Shown in pieces: positions 44,427 to 55,337 of a DNA stretch of 64,000 bases. Made by a program: the position numbers and the translations under genes. The stretch comes from Rhabdophis nuchalis (taxonomy: Eukaryota > Chordata > Lepidosauria > Squamata > Natricidae). The notes under the pieces are model-generated. The model saw nothing but the letters and a program-made list of their open reading frames with translations. It was not told the origin of the DNA and ran no database searches. The stretch covers positions 380,720,419-380,784,418 of the forward strand of contig CM077643.1 in the NCBI GenBank assembly GCA_039707465.1, written 5' to 3'. Every line of letters begins with the position of its first letter. Position 1 is the stretch's first letter.

Positions 44427-44612
44427 CTGATATATTCCAGTACCATAGCAGCTTGTTTGCTGAAGACAGCTCTGCGAAGTCATCCTTCATGCAAGAAACT
44501 TTAGCACTTCCCAATGCTGTACAAGGAAAAATGCGGAGAGGGAGCCTGGACAGCAGCAACAGTGAGAGCTCTGGGTCAACAGAGAGCTTATTGTCCAGCA
44601 ACATAGCAAACA
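44427..44612 (+). CDS. PITPNM3: PITPNM3 exon i, DDHD-internal linker
   Basis: Acceptor cccaccttacag, donor gtgagt. Completes Ala (G|CT), then DIFQYHSSLFAEDSSAKSSF, KMRRGSLDSSNSESSGSTES, LLSSNIAN; leaves 1 nt (A). R-R-x-S-x-D/E plus a Ser run is a conserved low-complexity, probably phosphorylated insert inside the DDHD domain of PITPNM proteins. Least conserved exon of the set, but position and phases fit. Confidence 0.93.
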
Positions 44613-44673
44613 GTGAGTGCAATTGGTTTTAACACCAGAGTGTCATTTTGGACTAGTAGTTATTGGTAGCTTT

Positions 44674-44690
44674 AATAATAATAATACTAA

Positions 44691-44781
<91 letters not shown>
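44674..44781. repeat. Compound (TAA)n(CTA)n(TAA)n array
   Basis: taataatact units turn into about 13 pure cta units, then about 14 taa units. It is the AT tail of the reverse-strand L2 that follows. Confidence 0.94.
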
Positions 44782-45245
44782 TTATTACATTTATAAACTG
44801 CCCCCGCTCCCCGAAGGGACTCGGGGCGGTGTACAGGAAAATTAAAAAACCATCTAAAAACATACAAGACATACAAAGTTAAAAACGAATTAAATTACCC
44901 TGTACAAGAATTTAAAAACATTAAAATTATAACCCATTAAAACCAAATAGATAATTTGCAAAAAACAGACTGGGGCAAGAAGCGTCGATTAGGCCAAATC
45001 GGCCTGATGGAATAAATACCTTTTTTACTTTTTGGCGGAAGGTGCGGAGGTCCGTGGTCGTTCTAATATCCGGGGGTAGGTTGTTCCAGAGGGTCGGGCC
45101 CATCACAGAGAAGGCCCTTCCCCTGGGCGTCGCCCGCTGGCATTGCCTAGTGGATGGCACCCGGAGAAGTCCCTCTCTGTGGGAGCGAATCGGCCGAAGG
45201 GATGTATGGGGCAGGATACGATCCCCATACTTCGTATCCTTGTGA
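44782..45245 (-). mobile_element. L2-type LINE 3' end, reverse strand
   Basis: 3' hairpin ccccgctccccgaaggg/actcggggcggtgt at 44800-44832, then backwards into the ORF end on the minus strand (GRAFSVMGPTLWNNLPPDIR, TDLRTFRQKVKKVFI). Truncated near 45245. Confidence 0.88.
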
Positions 45246-45258
45246 AGTGCTGCCTGTT

Positions 45259-45505
45259 TTGGGTTGGCTTACTAGCACTTAGACTTATATACCGCTTCAT
45301 AGTGCTTTTACAGCCCTCTCTAAGCAGTTTACAGAGTCAGCTTATTTCCCCCAACAATCTGGGTCCTCATTTTACCCACCTCAGAAGGATGGAAGGTTGA
45401 GTCCACCTTGAGCCGTTGAGATTTGAACTGCCGAATTATAGCAGGCAGACAACTGAAGTAGCCTGCAGTACTGCACTCTAACCATTGCGCCACCTCACCT
45501 GTTGG
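45259..45505 (-). mobile_element. tRNA-derived SINE, second squamate type, reverse strand
   Basis: On the minus strand: gtggcgcaatggttagagtg (A box), cggcagttcaaatctcaacg (B box), a middle with aaccttccatccttctgagg, and the 3' end gcactatgaagcggtatata. This is a common squamate tRNA-SINE layout and differs from the Sauria-type copies. Confidence 0.83.
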
Positions 45506-45644
45506 CAATTTGGTAAAATAACTGAAGAAAAGCCTTTGTCAACAGCTACACCTAGCTTTTGCCCCTGGATCTCTCTTCTGAGGAATCCACTCTGCTCCTT
45601 CCTGCTGATTTTATTCTCAGGTAGGATCTGGGGAGCTTCTGTGA

Positions 45645-46345
<701 letters not shown>

Positions 46346-46550
46346 TGTAAGAGAAGGTAAAAATACAGTTAAATTAATGAAATACCCAAAAGATTTATGC
46401 AAATTCTCCCCATAGATGAGAACTTCTTGCAAGCAGTAAGCTGTTGTTCTAAACCTGTGGTGTATGAAGATTCATATATGCCATTATTTTGAACTTACTT
46501 GGCAGAATGGCTATGTTGAGTGCCGTTCCCATGTTTACGTTTCATTTCAG

Positions 46551-46667
46551 GTGATGAGATTTGAAACCATCAATGTCAAGGAAAGCAACAGTTTGGATCC
46601 AGTGACTCTCAGCCCTTCAAATCCCCGAGAGAAATGGCTGCGCAAAAGAACCCAAGTCAAGCTAAGG
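46551..46667 (+). CDS. PITPNM3: PITPNM3 exon k, after the DDHD domain
   Basis: Acceptor acgtttcatttcag, donor gtacag; 39 codons in phase 0. Reads VMRFETINVKESNSLDPVTL, SPSNPREKWLRKRTQVKLR. REKWLRKRTQVKLRN is a hallmark of PITPNM proteins joining DDHD to the following beta-rich region. Confidence 0.98.
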
Positions 46668-46709
46668 GTACAGGATTGTCTTTTTATCCAATTCCTCTAT
46701 AATTTAGGG

Positions 46710-47036
46710 AAAGGTAAAGGCATATGTGCTAGTCGTCCCAGATTCTAGGGGGTGGTGCTCATCTCCGTTTCAAAGCAAAAAAGCCAGCACTCTCCAAAGA
46801 CGTTTCCATGGTCATGTGGCCAACATGACTAAATGCCGAAGGCGCACGGAACGCTGTGACCTTCCCACCAAAGGTGGTTCCTATTTTTCTACCTACATTT
46901 TTACATGCTTTTGAACCGCTAGGTTGGCAGAAGCTGGGACAAGCAACGGAAGCTCACTCTGTTACGCGGCGCTAGGGATTCAAACTGCCAACCTTTGTGA
47001 TTGACAAGCTCAGCGTCTTGGCCACTGAGTCACCGT
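46710..47036 (-). mobile_element. tRNA-derived SINE, Sauria type, reverse strand
   Basis: Reverse complement of the 4935/43378 family: aaggtaaaggcatatgtgc at the left (its 3' end) and ggccactgagtcaccgtg at the right (its A box). Its target duplication tcctctataa is seen left of the element (46693-46702 region) and right (47037-), where the fold-back MITE at 47048 has inserted into it. Confidence 0.87.
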
Positions 47037-47047
47037 GTCCTCTATAA

Positions 47048-47184
47048 CAGGGGTCTCCAACCTTTGCAACTTTAAGTCTGAAGGACTTCAGCTCCCAGAC
47101 TTCTCCAGCCAGCAAAGCTGGCTGGAGAATTCTGGGAACTGAAGTCCTTCAGACTTAAAGTTGCAAAGGTTGGAGACCCCCCTG
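47048..47184. mobile_element. Fold-back hAT MITE, perfect TSD, inserted in a SINE target duplication
   Basis: caggggtctccaacctttgc ... gcaaaggttggagacccccctg; flanks CTCTATAA on both sides. CTCTATAA also belongs to the target duplication of the SINE just to the left, so this MITE is younger than that SINE. Confidence 0.92.
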
Positions 47185-47788
47185 CTCTATAATGTAGCAT
47201 ATTTCAAAGGAACCGAAGCCATTTTAAACCAGTTTTTCAAAGCAAAAGAAAAGAAGAGCAGCAGTGGTCGCTCCACTAAATTGGGTTGATGCATTTCCGA
47301 TTGGGTCCAATTTGTTACCGCTTGATTTTTTTTTAGACAGGGCTGCCTTTGGGGTTCTGTCTTTTTAATTGCTTTTATTATTTTCTATTTGTCCAAGTCG
47401 TCTCTGGAAACAGATGGCTATAATAAAGTTTAATAACAACAATAGCAGCTGGAGCAGCATTTGAACGATAGGAAGTGATGAAAATACTTTTTGTGGCCAG
47501 GTACTTGTTCAAAGATAGCAAGAGAGCCAGAAGGATTGCTGATCAGCCTGTCTTGTTTAAAAGATAAAAACAGCCATTGAAGCCTGAAGTGGGTGCATAT
47601 GAATCTCAGTGGAATTTTATTTTAATTTGTCAAAGGTCTAATTAAGGAAAGAGGTCCAGTTAGGTGTAGTGGTGAAAGCACAAGGCTATCCATGAGGCCA
47701 TCAGTTTGACACAAACACACACATGCAGAGTTAAGGAAAAGATCAAGAAGGCTCATCCATATATCAACATTTTATTTATTTGTATGTA

Positions 47789-48815
47789 CCGTATTTTTCG
47801 GAGTATAAGATGTGCCTTTTTTCCTCTAAAAAGAGGCTGAAAATCTGGGTGCGTCTTATACATTGAATACAGCATTTTTTCCCCTCCTGGAACCCCACCC
47901 CCTTCACCATACTGGCTGTGCCTAGCCTTATGGAGGCTTCCAGGGAACTCCTGGGGGCTGGGGAGGGCAGAAATTAGCCTAAAATGGGGTCGTTTTTTGC
48001 CTCCCCAGCCCCCACCAGCACTCTATAAGCCTCCATAGGGCTATGCATGCAATTTATTTGACACAAAAATGGCCCGTTTTCGCGATAAAGAACCTACTTA
48101 CTCTCTCTCTCCCTACCTACCTACTGTATTTCTGTCTCTTTCTATTTCTCTCTTTGTCCTTCTACCTACCTACCTATCTACCTACACACACTCTCTCTCT
48201 CCTTACCTACCTACTGTATTTCTTTCTCTCTCTCCCCCCCTTTACCTACCTACTTACCTACACACACTCTCTCTCTCCCTACCTACCTACTGTATTTCTC
48301 TCTCCCCCCTTTACCTACCTACCTACCTACCTACACACACACTCTCTCTCCCTATCTACCTACTGTATTTCTCTCTCTCTCTCTCTATTACTTTATCTAT
48401 CTACCTACCTACTCTCTCTCTCCCTACCTACCTACTGTATTTCTCTCTCTCTTTCTATTTCTCTCTTTATCCTTCTACCTACCTATCTACCTACACACAC
48501 TCTCTCTCTCCTTACCTACCTACTGTATTTCTTTCTCTCCCCCCCCTTTACCTACCTACCTACCTACACACACACTCTCTCTCTCCCTATCTCCCTACTG
48601 TATTTCTCTCTCTCTATTACTTTATCTACCTACCTACCTACCTACCTACTCTCTCTCTCTACCTACCTACCTACCTACCTACCTACCTACCTACCTACCT
48701 ACCTACTGTATTTATCTTTCTTTCTCTCCCTCTCTCTCCCTCTATCTACTACCTACTTTTTTTTGTAATTTGCCTCTTCAAAACCTTGCTGCGTCTTATA
48801 CTCTGAAAAATATGG
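47789..48815. mobile_element. TA-inserting DNA element (ccgtatttttcggagtataag ends) with minisatellite core
   Basis: Ends ccgtatttttcggagtataa and ttatactctgaaaaatatgg, TA outside on both sides. Between them lie a short conserved section (ccctggaagcctccataagg-type words) and 660 bp of CTAC/CTCT repeats. Short relatives: 51328-51732 complete, 63805 to the window end partial. No transposase. The two overlapping 240-codon frames are repeat artefacts. Confidence 0.82.
48090..48760. repeat. CTAC/CTCT minisatellite
   Basis: At least eight units of roughly 60-90 bp: (CTAC)n, tgtatttctctctctc, then (CTAC)n with acacacactctctctctcc. The longest pure (CTAC)n run is at 48660-48706. Reverse complement of the minisatellite inside the Helitron at 16158. 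Confidence 0.9.
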
Positions 48816-48824
48816 TATTTATTT

Positions 48825-49545
48825 AGTTTGTCAAACATGTAAAAGATAACAGGTATAAGTATAAACATTAATATGAACACAGTAAATGGGTATGAGTAAA
48901 TGGAGACATTAGGACAGGGACGGTAGGCATGCTGGTGCGCTTATGCACACCCCTTACAGACCTCTTAGGAATGGGGTGAAGTCAACAGTAGATAGTCATA
49001 GGTTAAAGTTATGGGGGTTTGGGGATGTAACAACAGAGTCAGGTAGAGCATTCCAGGCATTGACCACTCTGTTGCTGAAGTCGTATTTTTTGCAATCAGG
49101 TTTGGAGCGGTTTACCTTGAGTTTGTAACTATTGTTTGCTTGTGTATTAGTATGGTTGAAGATAAAGTAGTAATTGACAGGTAGAGTTTTGCAGCGGATA
49201 ATTTTGTGTACTATGCTTAGATCAGACCGTAGGCGGTGTAGTTCTAGCTTCTCCAAGCCCAAAATTTCAAGCCTGGTGGTACAGGGTATTCTGTTGTGAG
49301 TAGGAGAGCAGAGGACTCTTTTCCTGAAATACATCTGGACTCTCTTCAGTTGTATTAATATCCGATATGCAGTGCAGATTCCAGGCAGATGAGCTGTATT
49401 TGAGAATTGGTCTAGCAAAGGTTTTGTATGCCCTAGTTTGTAGTACAATATTACTGGAGAAGGGCTGTAAGAACATGTAAGGTGTTGTTTCTCCTAATCT
49501 TAGAGGGTCTATTCTTTCAGATGTTCAAAAACGAATACCTTTCTC
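48825..49545 (-). mobile_element. Rex1-like LINE 3' part, reverse strand
   Basis: Minus strand 49448-48996 is open for 150 codons: PGICTAYRILIQLKRVQMYF, CTTRLEILGLEKLELHRLRS, DLSIVHKIIRCKTL and NRVVNAWNALPDSVVTS. RLE.LGLE.LE.RRLR.DL...KI is the C-terminal pattern of Rex1/CR1-group LINEs. It differs from the CR1 and L2 families in the window. Upstream text to 49545 is in broken frames. Confidence 0.83.
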
Positions 49546-49593
49546 CTAGGTTGCAATCCAGTCATTTCATTCCCTTTCTTGTTTCCCTTTCAG

Positions 49594-49710
49594 AATGTAA
49601 CTTCCAACCACAGATCGAATGATGTCATTGTTGCAGAAGATGGTCCTCAGTTGCTAGTTGGCCGTTTCATGTATGGGCCACTTGACATGGTGGCTTTAAC
49701 AGGAGAGAAG
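49594..49710 (+). CDS. PITPNM3: PITPNM3 exon l
   Basis: Acceptor ttgtttccctttcag, donor gtaaca; 39 codons in phase 0. Reads NVTSNHRSNDVIVAEDGPQL, LVGRFMYGPLDMVALTGEK. NVTANHR.NDVI....P..L.GRFMYGPLD is diagnostic of PITPNM proteins. Confidence 0.98.
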
Positions 49711-50128
49711 GTAACATTCCAAGGTCATCCTTCCCTCTCTCCCGCCTTCCCTGTTAAGCCATTGAAGACACGTAGGCCCTTAAGAACATGAGAAGAGTCC
49801 CATAGCTGATCAGACCAAAAGCCCTTCTATTTCTGCATTTTCATATCAGATGCCCATATTCCAGACTTATAAACTATACATGAGTTCAATACCTCCTCTC
49901 TATTGCTTCTTCGGATCCCACGTCCTGCAGTTTTCTGAAGACAAATATTTCTATTAATTATGCCCTTCCCTGTATGAGAGGATGCTTGTAGGAAGCTGGC
50001 TTGTTCTGAATCAGACCATTGTTCTTTGCGTCTACTCTGCTTACAAACAGTCCACAGAGTTCCAGGCAGCGAAGTATTTAATTCTTTTGATCTGCATGTT
50101 GGAAATATTTTAGTTAAAGGTGCTAGAG

Positions 50129-50269
50129 CAGGGGTTCCCAAACTTGGCAACTTTAAGACTTGTGGACTTCAACTCCCAGAATTCTCCAGCCAGCATAGCT
50201 TAGCTGGCTGGAGAATTCTGGGAGTTGAAGTCCACAAGTCTTAAAGTTGCCAAATTTGGGAACCCCCTG
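50129..50269. mobile_element. Fold-back hAT MITE, perfect TSD
   Basis: caggggttcccaaacttggc ... gccaaatttgggaaccccctg; flanks TGCTAGAG on both sides; centre agctggctgg. Confidence 0.93.
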
Positions 50270-50828
50270 TGCTAGAGAGTGAATGTCACAAGCAAAGTAC
50301 GTATTCTAAAATTGTAGGAGGGACCAAGCTCAGGCCCTACTCACTGCAAGATTTTTTAACTGTTGATACACATTTCCGTTCTGTCTTTTATGAGATAGTC
50401 CTACAGATGTTTGAAAGTTACTATTATTTCTCCTTTATTGTTTCTTCTTCAGGATAAACATGCTGTGCTCTTTCAGCTATTTCTCATTGGACTTGGTTTC
50501 AAGGCCCCTCACCATCTGGATTGTCCTCATCTGACACTGTCTTTCTTAAAATGTGGCACCTAGAATTGGACATATGCTTTAGCTGCAGACTGGACAGTAC
50601 AGAGCAGCGAGCTTTTTTGTGTGTGTGTGTGCTTCTATTAAAACCGACTAAAATTGTCAGTTATGTCATACTGCTGAAATAGCTACTAATCCTCAAAGCT
50701 TTGGCCACACTGTTTTAGGCTTTAAGATGCTGCAAAACTAGTTTTTCTTTGAGAGGCTAACATAATATCCCTCATGAACTTTGATGTTAACTGTCTGTGT
50801 GTGTCGACAGGAATTTGTTCGCCTAACC

Positions 50829-50963
50829 CAGGGGTCTGCAACGTCGGCTCTTTTAAGACTGGTGGACTTCAACTCCCAGAGTTCCCCAGCCAGCATAGCT
50901 GGCTGGGGAATTCTGGGAGTTGAAGTCCACCAGTCTTAAAAGAGCCGACGTTGCAGACCCCTG
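50829..50963. mobile_element. Fold-back hAT MITE, perfect TSD
   Basis: caggggtctgcaacgtcggc ... gccgacgttgcagacccctg, near-perfect palindrome; flanks GCCTAACC on both sides. Arms almost identical, suggesting a young copy. It ends 78 bp before exon m. Confidence 0.94.
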
Positions 50964-51041
50964 GCCTAACCTGAACTTCTCTATTACTGCATTTTAATTC
51001 CATAAAAGAATTTGACCACGTGTTCTCTTTTCATCTTTCAG

Positions 51042-51190
51042 GTTGACATCTTCATCATGACCGAATCTTCCTCTGGACGTTGGGTCTATTTTGATACAGA
51101 AATCACCAATAGTAGTGGTAGAATCTCATACAACGTCCCCAAGGACAAAAGGCCTGCTGTTGGCGTCTATCCCATTAAAATGGTGGTCAG
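51042..51190 (+). CDS. PITPNM3: PITPNM3 exon m
   Basis: Acceptor ttttcatctttcag, donor gtaagt. Reads VDIFIMTESSSGRWVYFDTE, ITNSSGRISYNVPKDKRPAV, GVYPIKMVVR (last codon split, AG). T-NSSGR--Y-VP and GVYP-KMVVR are conserved in the domain just before LNS2. Confidence 0.98.
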
Positions 51191-51327
51191 GTAAGTCTGG
51201 AAGAATATAAATACATCCTTAAATTATTGAGAGATTGAGGATTATGTCCTACTCTCATAAAAGGTTAATCAAATTCTAGAGTTTTCTACAACACGTGCTT
51301 GAGGCTGGCAGTTGATGGGGGGAATTA

Positions 51328-51732
51328 CCGTATTTTTGGAGTATAAGACGCACCTTCCCCCCCCCCCCCCAAAAGAGGGTGAAAATATTCAGTGTCTTAT
51401 ACACTGAATACAGCATTTTCAGGCTCCCAAAACCCCACCCCCTTCACCAAAATGGCCACGCATAGCCTTTAGGAGGCTTCCAGAATGCTCCTGGGGGCTG
51501 GGGAGGGCAGAAATGAGTGAAAAATGGCTCGATTTTTGCTCATTTTTGCCCTCCCAGTCCCCAGGAGCACTCTATAAGCCTCCTAAAGGCTATGCATGCC
51601 CTTTTTTTTTATAAAACGGGCCCATTTTGGCAAAAAAAAACAGGCCATTTTTGGGGTGTCTACAGAGTGCAAAAACTTTTTTTAATTTGCTTCTTCAAAA
51701 TCTTGGTGCATCTTATACTCTGATTAATATGG
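51328..51732. mobile_element. TA-inserting DNA element, ccgtattttt family, short form
   Basis: ccgtatttttggagtataag ... gcatcttatactctgattaatatgg; TA on both sides. Same flanking words as the 47789 element (ccataagcc/tataagcctcc) but no minisatellite core. It shows that the core of the longer copy is an addition. Confidence 0.83.
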
Positions 51733-52680
51733 TATTTATCACGAATGAAGGCACATATATGTGTCCCAGAATATTGTTGCAGGATCCAATTTGGGTGGGT
51801 CACCAGGACCAGAGGTTTTGTCTTCTGAGCCTTCAGACTGGAGCCCATCTTCTGGGAATTTCTCTTTAGCAGACTGCATATTTTGGGCTGTTCCGTGTGT
51901 GGTATTTATATGGTACCTGTTGTATGTAACTTTTTAGATGTTCTCTGAAGATGGGCTCCAGCACAAGTCCAAATGCTCATAAGACAAAGCCTCTAGTCCT
52001 GATGACTGGTCCAGATTGAATTCTATGGGATTATTAATTTTCAGTTATAATATACCAGTACTTATTTTAGGGATCATGCTCCAATTGTCATCTGTTTTCA
52101 GGCCATACCATATCATGGCAGGAAGCTTTGGGCTCCGGTTTTACAGTTATGGTCCAAGAGCTGCAAAAATGGGACTAAATGATGCTTCTTGTATCTCGGG
52201 CCACAAGTTGCCCATTGCTGGTGTAATGAATACAGCACTTTTATTACACTATTTTATAATCCTTATCACTCAGTGCCAGTTACTATTCTAAAGATAAATA
52301 TCACCGTGAACCACAGAAAGCAAGAATTTGGCAGTAAAAATTTCCTTCGGTATGCCTGTCCTTGGGCTGATTCACTTGCAGAATGAGCACGCTGACAGAT
52401 CACTGCAATCTGATGTAGTCCATACTTATGTCCCTCCCTTATAGCTGTTCCCCAGTAATGGGACATGTAAAGCTATGTGTTCACAAAGGAAGATACGCTT
52501 TGATATTCTTCCTCTCTACTAACACCTTTCTTGCCATTTCTGTATCCTTTAAGTAACCTATGACCATCATATGGAAAGCTGAAGGTTTTTTCTTTCTTCT
52601 GAACTCATCATGAGGCCACCTGAATAGGTATGGTGGGCTTTCTATTATAATTGTTTTCTATATTCCTTCATGATCGTCAG

Positions 52681-52830
52681 GGGAGATCAGAGTAGTGCCA
52701 TAAGCTACTTGACTGTCCTTCCTCGAGGAATGGAGTGTGTCGTCTTCAGCATCGATGGGTCCTTTGCTGCCAGTGTCTCCATCATGGGCAGTGACCCTAA
52801 AGTCAGAGCCGGAGCAGTCGATGTTGTCAG
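52681..52830 (+). CDS. PITPNM3: PITPNM3 exon n, start of LNS2 domain
   Basis: Acceptor atgatcgtcag, donor gtaaag. Completes Arg, then GDQSSAISYLTVLPRGMECV, VFSIDGSFAASVSIMGSDPK, VRAGAVDVV and a split Arg. LNS2 is related to the lipin HAD-like domain; where lipins have DxDGT this protein has S-I-D-G-S, so the catalytic pair is incomplete, as is usual in the Nir family, which binds phosphatidic acid rather than hydrolysing it. Confidence 0.98.
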
Positions 52831-52861
52831 GTAAAGGGCACCTCACAATTCCATTTAAAGC

Positions 52862-53084
52862 TTTATTTTTTGTTTATTTTATTCGATTTATCATAGCCTC
52901 CTGTTCCAGGAGATTCTGGGTGGCTTACAAGATAATACCGAATTAAAACAAGCAAGCTAAAACAACCATCATTGAAAAGCGTAACAGTGCATATCACCAT
53001 GCCTAACACATGAATATGAGCCAGGTTTTAAGGACTTTTCAGAACCCCAAGGGAGAGGGTGTTGTCTGGGGAGGAGGGGTGTTG
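52862..53084 (-). mobile_element. Old LINE 3' scrap, reverse strand
   Basis: ggagattctgggtggcttac, acaagataat and an A-rich run resemble the 3' ends also seen near 5640-5710 and 63440-63515 (gtggcttacaacatt). Sequence homologous to L2/CR1 coding may continue past the nested elements to 55260. Weak assignment. Confidence 0.4.
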
Positions 53085-53092
53085 TTCTAGAG

Positions 53093-53844
53093 CAGGAGTC
53101 ACCAACCTTTCGGACTTCAGGGACCACTAAATTCATTATTTTATATTCCGCGGACCAATAATGTGATCTGCCTAATGACTGACTGGGTGGGCGTGGCTAT
53201 GTGGTCATGTGACTGGGAGGGTGTGGCCAACTCCATGTCACTCATGTCAAGGGACGCCTCGCCAGGTTCTACTCAGCCCTCCCCTCTCACCCACTCCTCA
53301 CCTGCCCGCCCGGGCTCCTTAGGGCCCCAGCAGGAAGCAGTTGTTGGAACTAAGCAGCCACCATGAGAAAGAGTTAACAAAACAGCTGGCTCTGTTCAAA
53401 CTGGATCCGACCAAGAAGGAGGCTCAGCAGAAGCACCTCACTGAGGACAAAGAGCATAGGCTTTCCAAGCAGAGGGAAGACCTGTGGGAGTGCAAAGGGA
53501 GGTACCGGCGCCTGGAGGCTCAGTGGGCTAAGATCGTCAGCCCCTTCCAGGCCATGATGCAGTCCCACTGGAACGAGGACCTCCGGCTCTTTACCACCAT
53601 TGGCACTTCCCTCCAGCCTTCACCCAAAGCCCCCCACCAGGAGGCTGAAGCAGACGGCAAGTCAGAATTTCTCCCCCCCCAACCTGCACAAAAAGACCCC
53701 AAAGGGGGAGACTCTGTGCAGCAACACAACCGTTCATTGCATGTTCATTGCAAACTACAGGGGCCGTAGTTTGAGGACCCCTGATTTAGTGCACTATAAA
53801 AAGTGGAAATATTTTTTCTGTGGACCACCATTTGATGACCGCTG
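53093..53844. mobile_element. hAT element carrying an unexplained ORF, perfect TSD
   Basis: Left end caggagtcaccaacctttcg, right end ccatttgatgaccgctg, flanked on both sides by TTCTAGAG. Left part has ggaccactaaattc and gtgggcgtggctatgtggtc words typical of hAT repeats; right part (53744-53790) holds caaactacaggggccgtag and gtttgaggacccctg, a second hAT-like end. Between them is the ORF at 53341. No hAT transposase is visible. Confidence 0.8.
53347..53769 (+). CDS. ORF of unknown origin inside the hAT element (possible captured host exon)
   Basis: Open from after a TAG at 53320 to the TAG after 53769, about 141 codons. Text is charged and helical: HHEKELTKQLALFKLDPTKK, EAQQKHLTEDKEHRLSKQRE, LWECKGRYRRLEAQWAKIV, MMQSHWNEDLRLF, then a Pro-rich tail. 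It looks like real protein (balanced composition, a probable coiled coil), unlike the repeat-derived frames nearby. I do not recognise the family. An ATG in good context (ccaccatgag, 53360) is in another frame, so no clear start. Not spliced into PITPNM3 as far as I can see. Confidence 0.4.
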   Translation, partial: ELSSHHEKELTKQLALFKLDPTKKEAQQKHLTEDKEHRLSKQREDLWECKGRYRRLEAQWAKIVSPFQAMMQSHWNEDLRLFTTIGTSLQPSPKAPHQEAEADGKSEFLPPQPAQKDPKGGDSVQQHNRSLHVHCKLQGP

Positions 53845-53913
53845 TTCTAGAGGGTGGGGATCACAAAAGAGAAGGCATGCTTCCTTGGCCCCACAAGATG
53901 GCAGCCTTTAATA

Positions 53914-54924
53914 CAGTGTTTTTTTCTTTCATTGCTTTGTTTTAATTCATTCAAGATTTCAGCCAAAAGTTTTTGATTTTCTATGGTATCCTCTTCTATG
54001 TATGTGGTCATATTGGCAAATCCAGAAGATAGTGAAAGTTAATGAAAGTTAGGTCTAAGTGCCTCTCTGTTCGTTGGCTTATTCTTTCTTCAGTGCATCA
54101 GAAAATATAACTGCTCAAAAGTATCCACCAACGACTTCCAGAGGCGATACAATAAAACAGAGTAGCCTAACAATGTTTCAATGTTCTTTGTTGTCAAGAG
54201 GAGGAACAGAAACGAATGAAAAAAATAAAAATAATTGTATAGTCTTTGTTTAAATTCAGGAATGCGCAATAAAACTTCAAAAATAATTATCGAAATTATA
54301 AAAGTAATCCCAGAGTCAAAATTTTAGGTAGAGTAAATTAAAAGGAAGAGAAGATAAAAAAACCAGAAATAATCCAATCACTTTCAGCGCAAACAGAAAT
54401 GGCTTTGTTCTTGCGCTTCAATCCGCCATTTCAAAAAATTCTGTTAGAAGCAGAAATCTCTCAATTCAATTAAATCCACCGCTTATTTCAAAATTCAAGG
54501 CTTTAATATAAAGGAAAAAAAGTTTCTTTAGCAAAATGTTTCAAGAAAAAAGATAGAATGCCTTCCCAGTGTTACACTTTCACTTCAAACAGTTCCTTCC
54601 GTTCCGAAGCTTTCCCAACGCCTTATCCGCCCACAGGGGGGCTGCCTATTTGTCACCCTTCAGAAGCTTTTCCCTCGTGTCAAATAGGGGATTTGCGATA
54701 CCCCTGTGACCAGCGAGGCTTGCTTCCTAATCACTGTCCCACCAGGAAGGTTTAGGTTCCTATGGAACCGAGGGGGAGACAAAAGTTCAACCGGGGTCTC
54801 TGCAGCATAGAGACCTCCGGTTGTGTCGGCGCGGCATAGCTCCGCCTTCTCAATACAGTGTTTTTTTCAACCTTGGTGACTTTAAGTCCTGTGGACTTCA
54901 AGTCGGCAAGGTTGAGAAACACGG
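53914..54924. mobile_element. Fold-back hAT MITE split by a retroposon
   Basis: The MITE starts cagtgtttttttcaacc at 53914 and ends aaggttgagaaacacgg at 54924, with 8-bp flanks CTTTAATA (53906-53913 and 54925-54932). It is broken after its first 12 bases by the insertion 53926-54851. Confidence 0.85.
53926..54851 (-). mobile_element. About 926-bp retroposon with 16-bp TSD, unidentified
   Basis: Bounded by the perfect direct repeat aatacagtgttttttt (53910-53925 and 54852-54867). T-rich at the left edge and GC-rich at the right (ttgtgtcggcgcggcatagc), as expected for a minus-strand insertion with its tail left and 5' end right. No ORF of note; AT-rich middle with many aaaaata words, GC-rich end with ccaccaggaagg. 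It could be a 5' UTR-containing L1-type fragment, an unknown SINE-like element, or a processed transcript. Confidence 0.6.
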
Positions 54925-54959
54925 CTTTAATAGAAGGGTCCTGGAGCGCACCCAACTCA

Positions 54960-55260
54960 GCCTGAGGGTACCTGAGAAAGGTGATCCCTCAGACAACCGA
55001 GTCCTATTCCATGAAGGGGTATAAAGGTGTCAATCAGCACCTTGAATTGCACCCAGAAGCCAGCTAGTGTAGCAGTGGTGATACAAGCAGTCATGGGCAC
55101 AATGAGGCGTGCCCATTACTGCTTGCAATGCTGCATTTGGAACCAGCTGTAGCTTCTGTCTGGTCTTCAAGGGCAGCCCCAGGTAGAGTGCAGTACAGTA
55201 GTCCAGTTGTGAGGCCTCCTGGGCGAGGAAAGCGCACAACTGCCACATAAGATGTATCTG
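54960..55260 (-). mobile_element. Old L2-type LINE ORF fragment, reverse strand
   Basis: Minus strand reads QLDYCTALYLGLPLKTRQKL, QLVPNAALQAVMG in one frame, the L2 segment DYCN.LY.GLPL...LQ.VQNAAARV, with later divergence. Decayed. Confidence 0.7.
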
Positions 55261-55337
55261 TGCAAGGGAAAATCAGTCAATCCAAGTGGAAATAGCCAGT
55301 GGCTTCCAGGCAGAATTCCTAACCTTTCCCTGTAAAG

